Source of the DNA: Bacteroidota bacterium
Lineage (GTDB): Bacteria; Bacteroidota; Bacteroidia; UKL13-3
Assembly: GCA_004293295.1 (NCBI GenBank)
Contig: RDYC01000342.1
Span: 1 to 5,965, forward strand
Length of the DNA: 5,965 nucleotides
Direction: 5' to 3'
Shown: positions 1 to 5,965 of the stretch, piece after piece
Numbering within the stretch: the first letter of the stretch is position 1
Layout of the letters: every line of letters starts with the position of its first letter
The notes under the pieces: generated by a model
The model's database searches: none
The model's input: only the letters and a program-made list of their open reading frames with translations
What the model was told of the DNA's origin: nothing
Position numbers and translations under genes: made by a program

Positions 1-100
1 GTGTAAATTGTTGATTCCATACCGCGGTTTGGTTGAGGTACTGCTGCGACCAAGAAGAAATGCTGATGACCAGGAGGCATGTGGTAAATAGTATTTTCAT
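1..100 (-). CDS. Secreted protein of unknown function, N-terminal fragment (cut by left edge)
   Basis: An ATG at 100-98 opens a frame that stays open to the window edge, giving 33 codons. The protein begins MKILFTTCLLVISISSWSQQ. This is a classic Sec signal peptide: a Lys at position 2, a hydrophobic core at about 3-14, and a likely signal peptidase I cut after Ser18, leaving Gln at +1 as is very common in Bacteroidota exported proteins. Cys8 lies inside the core without a lipobox (FTT-C), so a lipoprotein is unlikely. The visible mature part (QYLNQTAVWNQQFT) is too short to name a family. An in-frame TAA 18 nt upstream of the ATG rules out a longer start. There is no Shine-Dalgarno sequence, as is usual in this phylum. 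It shares the operon's strand but sits 68 nt beyond the last operon gene, so it may have its own promoter. The coding call is fairly firm; the function is unknown. Confidence 0.72.
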   Translation of the reverse strand, partial: MKILFTTCLLVISISSWSQQYLNQTAVWNQQFT

Positions 101-119
101 AGCACAAGCAAGTTAACAC

Positions 120-152
120 CAAATTTTGATTTTTAGATGTTGCTTAGCTCAA
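120..152 (-). promoter_or_regulatory. Possible Bacteroidota-type promoter for the secreted-protein gene
   Basis: On the minus strand, AAAATTTG (127-120) matches the Bacteroidota -7 consensus TAnnTTTG except at the first base. A TTG (152-150) lies 22 nt upstream, near the expected -33 position. The site lies in the 68 nt gap between the SafE-like stop and the secreted-protein ATG, about 20 nt before that ATG, where a promoter would be expected. The region is A/T-rich, so a chance match is quite possible. No terminator-like hairpin with a U-run was seen in the gap, so read-through from the operon is also possible. Confidence 0.25.
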
Positions 153-168
153 TGGCTCAATTCATATC

Positions 169-891
169 TTACCGGGTAATACTTTGATTGGTATGTTGCG
201 GCTTACAACAATCCTTTACTTGTGTTTGGTCGTGCGAAATTTTAGGACTGATATAAGGTACTCCTAAACCCATTCCGCGCAACACAAAAAGACATCCTAT
301 AAACACTGCTGCATAAGGAGTAAACCGATTTATTTTATTCCGAACAGTTACCGAAAGCAATTGCCCGGACATGGCGATACTGAACATCATGGGTAAAGTA
401 CCTAGCCCAAATAGCGCCATGTACAAAGCACCATCAAATGCTTGTTGCATGGCCACAGCCCCCAATAAACCCAAATACACAAAACCACAAGGCAATAACC
501 CGTTTAATAAGCCAATGGCAAATAACGAAGTATACGTTTGTTGTTTAAACAGTTTTGCCATTAAATCGCCTTTGAAAAAGAAGAACGAGGTGGGTAAAAT
601 TTGTTTGATTTTGCTTGATGAAAGTACAACTGCTCCAATCATGATAAGCCCTGCTACAATGCTGATGCTTTGTTGCAATCCGGCCAATTTCATACCCCAA
701 CCAAATGCACCCAACAAAGCCCCAATCATGGCATAGGTAAAAATTCTTCCGAAATTGTACAATAACTTTCCAAATGCCCTTTGCCATGCTGAGACACCAA
801 TGGTTGGTGTGGCAAGCGCTATTGGCCCGCACATACCCGCACAATGAAAACTTCCCAGTAACCCGGTAATAAATGCCGCTATAAAAATCAT
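169..891 (-). CDS. SafE/DsbD_2-type membrane protein, probable cbb3 oxidase assembly factor
   Basis: A 240-residue polytopic membrane protein of the family annotated as sulfite exporter TauE/SafE or cytochrome c biogenesis (DsbD-like) transmembrane region. About six hydrophobic segments are visible, at roughly 2-28, 50-70, 75-92, 120-148, 152-178 and 191-212. The family signature GSFHCAGMCGPIAL is in TM1 (His16, Cys17, Cys21), and a second, NGLLPCGFVYLG, is in TM4 (Cys135). The CGP/PCG pair looks like two inverted half-repeats, as in the DsbD core. The soluble C-terminal tail holds DCCKPQH (Cys228, Cys229, His232), a possible metal or thiol site. The start codon overlaps the ccoH stop in an ATGA, which implies translational coupling and a shared role. 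Homologues commonly lie next to ccoGH in Bacteroidota. A role in copper or reductant supply to the oxidase is inference; sulfite export is not supported by this context. The fold is confident, the function is not. Confidence 0.85.
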   Translation of the reverse strand: MIFIAAFITGLLGSFHCAGMCGPIALATPTIGVSAWQRAFGKLLYNFGRIFTYAMIGALLGAFGWGMKLAGLQQSISIVAGLIMIGAVVLSSSKIKQILPTSFFFFKGDLMAKLFKQQTYTSLFAIGLLNGLLPCGFVYLGLLGAVAMQQAFDGALYMALFGLGTLPMMFSIAMSGQLLSVTVRNKINRFTPYAAVFIGCLFVLRGMGLGVPYISPKISHDQTQVKDCCKPQHTNQSITR

Positions 892-1325
892 TCTACTACA
901 AATTGTTTTTCGGAAGCCATCAGTTTACCATTAAACGTCCATTCGAAAGTGGCTTTCCATGGCCCCTTTTTTAAGCCCGTTGTTGTATAAGTAAAATCAC
1001 CCTGTTCACTCAATTGAAAAGGCACCTCTAAATCAAGAGCGGCATCATCAACCCGATACAGGATAAGGGTACCGCCAAAACGTTCAACCCCCGATACTTT
1101 AAAACGCAAAGTTTGTTGAGCCGTTTGGTAACTCACCTCATGAGGCACTTCACCAGATGCTTCGTATTTGTTAATGTCTTGTTGGTACATCACCCCACGC
1201 TCGTAATAATTTTGATCAACCAAATCAATTTTTTGTGCGCTAATTTGGTACACCATGGTGATGATAAAAACCATAAAGATTGCGGTAAAAAATACCAGCT
1301 TATGTCCCCAATTTAATTTTTTCAT
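888..1325 (-). CDS. ccoH: CcoH/FixH family cbb3 oxidase assembly protein
   Basis: A 145-residue, single-span membrane protein, close to the usual FixH length of about 150. After MKKLNWGHK comes one transmembrane helix at about residues 9-29, then the family hallmark DLVDQNYYERGVMYQQDINK at about 34-53. The rest is a beta-rich periplasmic domain (about 60-145) ending in FVVE. In proteobacteria, CcoH interacts with the CcoNOP subunits and is needed for stable assembly of the oxidase. The ATG at 1325 sits 32 nt after the ccoG stop. The TGA stop overlaps the start of the SafE-like gene by 4 nt. The gene is intact, and the FixH motif plus the position after ccoG make the assignment firm. Confidence 0.92.
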   Translation of the reverse strand: MKKLNWGHKLVFFTAIFMVFIITMVYQISAQKIDLVDQNYYERGVMYQQDINKYEASGEVPHEVSYQTAQQTLRFKVSGVERFGGTLILYRVDDAALDLEVPFQLSEQGDFTYTTTGLKKGPWKATFEWTFNGKLMASEKQFVVE

Positions 1326-1357
1326 AGTTATTACATTAATAGTGTTGGCTCATTTGT

Positions 1358-2755
1358 TTATTGTTTTACCGGTGCTACAAAGTTGGTTACGATTCTTTTC
1401 ATTAACTTTCCGTTGCTGAATACAGCCACTTCCGCTTCTGTATTGTTGGCTTTGATTTGTTGCTGTGGCATCATAATAAAAAACGATCCTTTTAATAAAT
1501 CATCTTCATGCAATGTAAGCATAGCCGATTCCCTGTCAACCATTTTTAAGGTTGCACCCGTAGGGCGAAGAATGACTAATTCAACTTGTTGTTCATGAAA
1601 TGTTTTATTCACCACCTCAAAATTATACATGTTACTTACCAGACCATTTCCTTGCTCCTGATGCATCAATCCGGGTGTGCGCAAAACAGCCGACTCCACA
1701 TCCTTACGTGTAACCAACAGAAAAGTTAGTGTACTAACCAATACCGTAAGAATAATGATGTAAGCAATACTTCTGGTGGAGATGCGTTTTACTTTTCCGG
1801 TTGCAATTTCTTGCTGCGATGCATATCGAATCAGCCCTTTAGGTTCGCCAATTTTCACCATCACGTCATTGCACTCATCAATACATGCGGTGCAGTTTAT
1901 ACACTCCAATTGCGTTCCATTTCTAATATCAATACCCGTTGGACAAACCTGCACACAACGTTTGCAATCCACACAATCTCCCAAGTTTTGCTCCACTCCT
2001 TTCTTTCTGAATCCCCTAGGCTCACCTCGTATATAATCATAGGCTACCACAATGGAGTTTTTATCCAACATCAACCCTTGAAGCCTTCCGTATGGGCAAA
2101 CCACTATGCAAACCAACTCACGCATTTTAGCAAACACCAAGTAAAACACCGTTGAAAAAATGACCAACGCAATAAACTTTCCCAAATGTTGCATTGGCCC
2201 ATCAATAATGAGTTTTTTCACCTCATCAAAGCCAATTAAGTAGCTTAAAAAAGTATTGGCAATTAATAAGGCCAGTGCAAAAAACAACACGTGCTTACTG
2301 CCTTTTTTCAATGCCTTTTCCATATCCCACTCCTGCTTATCCAACTTTTGTTGTGCCTTGTAATCCCCTTCTATCCAATACTCAATTTTACGAAATAGCA
2401 TTTCCATAAAAACGGTTTGTGGACAAGCCCAGCCGCAAAACACCCTCCCAAACACCACCGTGAATACAATAACGAACATCACAAAAGTCATCATCAACAG
2501 GGCAAACAAAGGCAAATCCTGAGGCCAGAAAGGAATCCCGAAAATGATAAACTTACGATCCAATACATTTAAAAGCAATAACGGATGTCCGTTAAACTCA
2601 ATAAAAGGACCTCCAAACAACAGCAGCATCAAGCCAATGCTAAACCAAGTTCGGCCTTGGTATAGTGACCCTTTGGGCTTTTTAGGATACACCCAGTTTC
2701 TATTTCCTGCTTTATCAACAAGCGAAATACTATCCCGATACGAACTCTCTGCCAT
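1358..2755 (-). CDS. ccoG: CcoG/RdxA/FixG polyferredoxin, cbb3 oxidase accessory protein
   Basis: A 465-residue membrane iron-sulfur protein. N-terminal SYRDSISLVDKAGNRNWVYP and PKKPKG are typical of the family. About five transmembrane helices follow, at roughly 38-56, 82-105, 154-175, 193-211 and 328-347. FCGWACPQ (Cys107, Cys111) and CIVVCPYGR (Cys216, Cys220) form the paired membrane cysteine motifs. Two 4Fe-4S ferredoxin motifs of CxxCxxCxxxC type lie at Cys261/264/267/271 and Cys285/288/291/295. The C-terminal region (about 365-465) matches the Ig-like FixG_C domain. In Rhodobacter, CcoG reduces Cu(II) to Cu(I) for CuB insertion; transfer of that role here is by homology. An ATG at 2830 is in frame but would add 25 non-family residues (MHRNRLSPQIAPQQPNN...) and overlap ccoP by 50 nt. 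The ATG at 2755, 25 nt after ccoP, is preferred. Confidence 0.95.
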   Translation of the reverse strand: MAESSYRDSISLVDKAGNRNWVYPKKPKGSLYQGRTWFSIGLMLLLFGGPFIEFNGHPLLLLNVLDRKFIIFGIPFWPQDLPLFALLMMTFVMFVIVFTVVFGRVFCGWACPQTVFMEMLFRKIEYWIEGDYKAQQKLDKQEWDMEKALKKGSKHVLFFALALLIANTFLSYLIGFDEVKKLIIDGPMQHLGKFIALVIFSTVFYLVFAKMRELVCIVVCPYGRLQGLMLDKNSIVVAYDYIRGEPRGFRKKGVEQNLGDCVDCKRCVQVCPTGIDIRNGTQLECINCTACIDECNDVMVKIGEPKGLIRYASQQEIATGKVKRISTRSIAYIIILTVLVSTLTFLLVTRKDVESAVLRTPGLMHQEQGNGLVSNMYNFEVVNKTFHEQQVELVILRPTGATLKMVDRESAMLTLHEDDLLKGSFFIMMPQQQIKANNTEAEVAVFSNGKLMKRIVTNFVAPVKQ

Positions 2756-2780
2756 GGTTGGATGTATATTGTAATGTGTA

Positions 2781-3653
2781 TTATTTGGTTGTTGTGGTGC
2801 TATCTGCGGGCTTAGCCGATTCCGGTGCATACAATTCTCCTTGTGGCTCCTTCGAACCGGGAGGATTGGTTCCTTGTAACGTCATGATGTAACTGGCTAA
2901 TTCTTGAATTTGTCCGCCATTTAAAGAGTTTTGCCAAGCCACCATTCCCTTTGAGGGTACACCATATTTAATGGTACTGAACACAGAGCGCATATCACCA
3001 CCATGTAACCAATATTGATCCGTTAAATTCGGTCCAACCTTGCCCTCACCCTTATCACCATGACACACGGCACATTTTGCGGTGTAAGTGGTTAATCCGC
3101 TTTGCACACGAGAGGCATCAGTAAGCAATACCACATTGTTTTCATCAACCAAATTTCCGGCCTTCTTTACATACTCCTTCTTATCTATCTCAGCCTTGGT
3201 CAATTCATTTTCGTACTCCTTGGCTTGCAACACACCGGTTTCAAAAACATGAAACACCAACATGTAAATAAACCCAATAACAATGGTGCCATAAAACAGC
3301 AGGTTAAACCAAAAAGGGATTGGATTATTCAGCTCTTTAATGCCATCAAAATCATGATCGAGCTCCACATCTTTTTCAGCTGAAAGAGGTTTTAAACTAA
3401 GTAGTTTCTCCCATGTTGTAGTGGTTTCAGTTGCGGTAGGGTATTGCAAGCCCTTGGCCTCCATGCTAAGCATATAAACCACTTTCTGCAAGGTAAATAC
3501 CAATAGAAGGAGTACAAACACCATAACCCCTAAAATGCCAACAATTACATTGCCCACATTAATGGAGGTAGCTGACTCGGTTACCTCGGCTGTTTGTGCC
3601 ACGGCTATTGAGGCCACAAACAAAAAAACGGTTGCTAATTTTATCTTATTCAT
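2781..3653 (-). CDS. ccoP: CcoP/FixP cbb3 oxidase subunit III, single heme c form
   Basis: A 290-residue membrane-anchored cytochrome c that passes electrons to the CcoNO core. Residues 1-20 look like a signal peptide ending in AVAQ. A transmembrane helix lies at about 34-57. The FixP_N signature LDHDFDGIKELNNPIPFW is at about 98-115, leading into a second helix at about 113-136. A single class I cytochrome c domain fills about 180-262, with CAVCH at 194-198 (bases 3060-3074) and probable axial Met237 in VPSKGMVAW. The tail is Pro/Thr/Ser-rich and ends in TTTTK. Proteobacterial CcoP carries two CxxCH motifs and normally one membrane helix; here there is one heme motif, a longer N-terminus and no remnant of a second heme domain. 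The ATG lies 5 nt after ccoQ. The frame is intact with no sign of deletion. The FixP_N motif and gene order make the identity firm. Confidence 0.93.
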   Translation of the reverse strand: MNKIKLATVFLFVASIAVAQTAEVTESATSINVGNVIVGILGVMVFVLLLLVFTLQKVVYMLSMEAKGLQYPTATETTTTWEKLLSLKPLSAEKDVELDHDFDGIKELNNPIPFWFNLLFYGTIVIGFIYMLVFHVFETGVLQAKEYENELTKAEIDKKEYVKKAGNLVDENNVVLLTDASRVQSGLTTYTAKCAVCHGDKGEGKVGPNLTDQYWLHGGDMRSVFSTIKYGVPSKGMVAWQNSLNGGQIQELASYIMTLQGTNPPGSKEPQGELYAPESAKPADSTTTTK

Positions 3654-3658
3654 AGGTA

Positions 3659-3817
3659 TTATTTATTATCGAATGGAATATTTTTCATTTGTTTAATATG
3701 GTTTTTATCGGTTGTGAAAACCCACCACAGTAGCCCTGTAAAAAACAACATAAATACTACCATGGAGAATATCAGATAACCATCAACTCCTTGTACATTG
3801 GCTAAAAATTGTTTCAT
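3659..3817 (-). CDS. ccoQ: CcoQ/FixQ-type small cbb3 oxidase subunit (52 aa)
   Basis: A 52-residue protein with one transmembrane helix at about 14-35, followed by WWVFTTDKNHIKQMKNIPFD. A Trp-Trp-Val-Phe end to the helix, then a charged stretch and a final hydrophobic-Pro motif, is characteristic of Bacteroidota CcoQ. The subunit stabilises the assembled oxidase in proteobacteria, especially CcoP association and protection from oxygen. The chosen ATG at 3817 lies 19 nt after the ccoNO stop. An upstream in-frame ATG at 3895 would add 26 residues read in a shifted frame through the end of ccoNO and does not fit the family, so it is rejected. The ccoP start follows 5 nt after the stop. The position between ccoNO and ccoP gives strong support despite the small size. 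Confidence 0.88.
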   Translation of the reverse strand: MKQFLANVQGVDGYLIFSMVVFMLFFTGLLWWVFTTDKNHIKQMKNIPFDNK

Positions 3818-3836
3818 AATTGATGTAATTAATTGA

Positions 3837-5965
3837 TTACTTAATAGCTGTTTTGCCTTTTTTAATGTCAGTACCCATACGTTGCATATAAGCAATAATG
3901 GCTATCATCTCTTTTTTGCTGTCTAACAACACACCTTCCTTCTTTAAATTATCAGCTATTAGCTGTGCTTGTTTAAGTAAAACCTGGTTGCCATTATCAA
4001 TTTCATACTCGGTATAAGGAACACCAAGCGTTTTCATGGCCTTTAGTTTTTTAGGCGTGGTTGTTAAATCAATATCTTGTTCTGATAACCAATTATACTT
4101 GGGCATGATACTTCCGGGTGACATGGTTTTAGGATCCATAAAGTGGTAGTAATGCCAACTGTCAGGATACTTGCCTCCTTCGCGCATCAAGTCAGGACCG
4201 GTTCTTTTTGAACCCCATAAAAATGGATGGTCGTACACATACTCACCGGCTTTAGAGTACTCGCCCATGTAACGTTCCGTTTCACTTCTAAACGGCCTAA
4301 CCCATTGGGTATGGCAAGCGTTACATCCTTCTCTGATGTAAATATCACGGCCTTGTAACTCAAGCGGTGTGTAAGGTTTTACACTGGCAATGGTAGGTAT
4401 ATTCGATTTGATGGTAAAGGTTGGTATCATTTCTACCGCTCCACCTATTACAATCATTAATATGGCTAAAACAGTAAATGTAATCGGCTTTTTTTCCAAT
4501 ACGGCATGCCAAAATTCTCCCTTTTTAAACAACCCTGATTTTTCAATAGCAAACGCTTCTGCAGGTTCGTTGGCCACAAGCACGCCTTGTTTAATGGTTT
4601 TAACAATATTATAAATCAATACAAAAAATCCGGCCAAGTAAAGTGTTCCACCAACTGAACGCAACATATGCAGCGGTAAAATTTTAATGGTTATTTTCAA
4701 AAACTCAGGATAAAGCAGTGTGCCTTCCGGTGTAAATTGTTTCCACATTAAACCTTGTGTAAATCCACTCCAGTACATTGGTATTGCATAAAACAGAATA
4801 CCCAAAGTAGCTAACCAAAAATGCACATTAATTAATCGTTTAGAATAAATTTGGGTGTTGTAAATTCTTGGAATAATCCAGTAGATGATGGCAAAGGTAA
4901 GCAAGCCATTCCAGCCCAAAGCACCAACGTGTACGTGGGCTACAATCCAATCAGTAAAATGGGCTATCGCGTTCACGTTTTTTAGCGAAAGCAAAGGGCC
5001 TTCGAAGGTAGCCATACCATAAGCGGTAACGCCCACGGCAAACATTTTAAGCACCGGTTCATCACGTACCTTATCCCATGCCCCCCTTAAAGTAAGCAAT
5101 CCATTCACCATACCTCCCCAACTTGGAGCAATTAACATTACCGAAAACACCACACCTAATGATTGTGCCCAATCAGGCAAAGATGAATACAACAAGTGGT
5201 GAGGTCCGGCCCAGATGTATAAAAAAATCAACGACCAAAAGTGCAGGATGGAGAGTTTATAAGAATACACCGGACGATCAGCTGCTTTAGGCAAAAAGTA
5301 ATACATCATGCCCAAAAACGGTGTGGTTAAGAAAAATGCCACTGCATTATGTCCATACCACCATTGTACCAGCGCATCTTGCACTCCGGCATAAATAGAA
5401 TAACTTTTGGTTAAACCAATAGGCAGTTCCAATGAGTTAACAATATGTAAAACAGCTACGGTAACAAAAGTTGCAATGTAAAACCAAATGGCCACATACA
5501 TTTGTTTCTCCCTGCGTTTAACAATGGTACCAATCATGTTGATACCAAAAGTTACCCAAACCAAGGCAATTAAAATATCAATAGGCCACTCCAGTTCCGC
5601 ATATTCTTTTGAGGTGGTAATACCCAAAGGCAATGATATGGCTGCAAGCACAATAATTAACTGCCATCCCCAAAAGTGAATTCGGCTAAGCACATCACTA
5701 AACATACGTGCTTTGCACAACCGTTGCAATGAGTAATAAACACCCATAAAAATGGCATTCCCAATAAACGCAAAAATAATTGCGTTGGTGTGCAATGGCC
5801 GCACCCTGCCAAAGCTGGTGTATTGATTTCCAAGATTTGCAGCAGGCTCATAAAGCTGCACTGCTATCAGTAGGCCTACTAACATGCCGACCACACCAAA
5901 AATGATGGTGGCTATTCCAAAGTCCCTTACAATTTTGTTGTCGTAGTTAAATTTTTCGAGTTGCA
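3837..5965 (-). CDS. ccoNO: Fused cbb3 oxidase subunits I and II (CcoN-CcoO), 5' end at or just past the right edge
   Basis: The catalytic heme-copper subunit fused in frame to the monoheme cytochrome c subunit, with 708 residues visible. Numbering from the first full codon (5963-5961), the CcoN part (about 1-465, some 12 helices) has low-spin heme b ligands His58 and His345 and heme b3 ligand His343 (AHVHVG). CuB ligands are His205 (WWYGHNAV) and His255/His256 (AGPHH), with the cross-linking Tyr249 six residues before His255. Glu321 is in TFEGP. The spacing of these residues matches Pseudomonas stutzeri CcoN. The CcoO part (about 490-708) has a membrane anchor ending GGAVEMIP, CNACH at 547-551 (bases 4311-4325), and axial Met620 in PGSIMPKY. 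The visible N-terminus (QLEKFNYDNKIVRDFGIAT) is family-like. The last two bases, read as TG on the minus strand, may complete an ATG. A GTG at 5894 is in frame but would remove conserved N-terminal residues, so it is not the start. All key ligands are intact. Confidence 0.96.
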   Translation of the reverse strand, partial: QLEKFNYDNKIVRDFGIATIIFGVVGMLVGLLIAVQLYEPAANLGNQYTSFGRVRPLHTNAIIFAFIGNAIFMGVYYSLQRLCKARMFSDVLSRIHFWGWQLIIVLAAISLPLGITTSKEYAELEWPIDILIALVWVTFGINMIGTIVKRREKQMYVAIWFYIATFVTVAVLHIVNSLELPIGLTKSYSIYAGVQDALVQWWYGHNAVAFFLTTPFLGMMYYFLPKAADRPVYSYKLSILHFWSLIFLYIWAGPHHLLYSSLPDWAQSLGVVFSVMLIAPSWGGMVNGLLTLRGAWDKVRDEPVLKMFAVGVTAYGMATFEGPLLSLKNVNAIAHFTDWIVAHVHVGALGWNGLLTFAIIYWIIPRIYNTQIYSKRLINVHFWLATLGILFYAIPMYWSGFTQGLMWKQFTPEGTLLYPEFLKITIKILPLHMLRSVGGTLYLAGFFVLIYNIVKTIKQGVLVANEPAEAFAIEKSGLFKKGEFWHAVLEKKPITFTVLAILMIVIGGAVEMIPTFTIKSNIPTIASVKPYTPLELQGRDIYIREGCNACHTQWVRPFRSETERYMGEYSKAGEYVYDHPFLWGSKRTGPDLMREGGKYPDSWHYYHFMDPKTMSPGSIMPKYNWLSEQDIDLTTTPKKLKAMKTLGVPYTEYEIDNGNQVLLKQAQLIADNLKKEGVLLDSKKEMIAIIAYMQRMGTDIKKGKTAIK

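Noticed and set aside
146..160. Short direct repeat TTGAGC-CA-TTGAGC (minus strand) after the SafE-like stop
   Set aside because: Two 6-base copies in a short gap are compatible with chance. They form no hairpin, and no regulator with this site is known to me.
371..736. 121-codon open frame on the plus strand
   Set aside because: It lies wholly antisense to the SafE-like gene, whose reading frame has strong family motifs. The translated product has low-complexity Asn/Pro/Lys content and no recognisable domain.
1212..1228. FNR/CRP-like inverted repeat TTGAT...ATCAA
   Set aside because: The spacer is 7 bases rather than 4, and the site lies inside the ccoH coding region, so it is most likely chance in A/T-rich sequence.
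1811..2155. 114-codon open frame on the plus strand
   Set aside because: It is antisense to the ferredoxin motifs of ccoG; its Thr/His/Leu-rich product is what the reverse of a Cys-rich coding region yields. No supporting start signal or domain was seen.
2756..2830. Upstream in-frame ATG giving ccoG a 25-residue N-terminal extension
   Set aside because: The added residues are Pro/Asn/His-rich, do not resemble the family and arise from shifted reading of the ccoP 3' end. The ATG at 2755 fits family length and operon spacing.
3818..3839. A/T-rich near-palindrome between ccoNO and ccoQ (TAATCAATTAATTA)
   Set aside because: It has no GC stem and no U-run, so it is not a credible terminator. Its symmetry is expected from an A/T-rich 19 nt spacer.

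Overview
The window is almost entirely one minus-strand operon for a cbb3-type (C-family) heme-copper cytochrome oxidase and its assembly factors. It comes from a low-to-moderate GC bacterium that is almost certainly a member of Bacteroidota. Four things support that assignment: catalytic and monoheme subunits fused in one frame (CcoNO), a CcoP with one heme c and an extra N-terminal membrane segment, starts that lack Shine-Dalgarno sequences and have A/T-rich leaders, and a downstream secreted protein whose signal peptide ends in S-Q-Q. The genus cannot be told from this sequence.

Layout, in transcription order (right to left). ccoNO runs off the right edge, with its start probably at or within a few codons of the edge. 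ccoQ (52 aa) follows after 19 nt and ccoP after 5 nt. ccoG/rdxA follows after 25 nt and ccoH/fixH after 32 nt. A DsbD_2/SafE-type membrane protein overlaps the ccoH stop by 4 nt (ATGA). After a 68 nt gap comes the 5' end of a separate gene for a secreted protein, cut by the left edge. All complete genes are intact, and no RNA gene, insertion sequence, CRISPR array or long repeat was seen.

How the genes work together. CcoNO holds the O2-reducing heme b3-CuB site, the low-spin heme b and one heme c. CcoP is a second membrane-anchored heme c subunit that passes electrons in, and CcoQ is the small stabilising subunit. CcoG (a polyferredoxin implicated in Cu(II) reduction), CcoH and the SafE-like protein are maturation factors, so synthesis and copper/redox assembly are encoded together. 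The usual partners ccoI (Cu+ P-type ATPase) and ccoS are not in the window and would be expected beyond the right edge. The main promoter, and any FNR/CRP-type oxygen-control site, would also lie there. The oxidase is expected to serve high-affinity, microaerobic respiration.

Nothing here amounts to a wholly new system. The points worth a second look are the monoheme CcoP with its added N-terminal segments, the Cys/His-bearing tail and paired cysteines of the SafE-like protein, and the unidentified secreted protein next to the operon.
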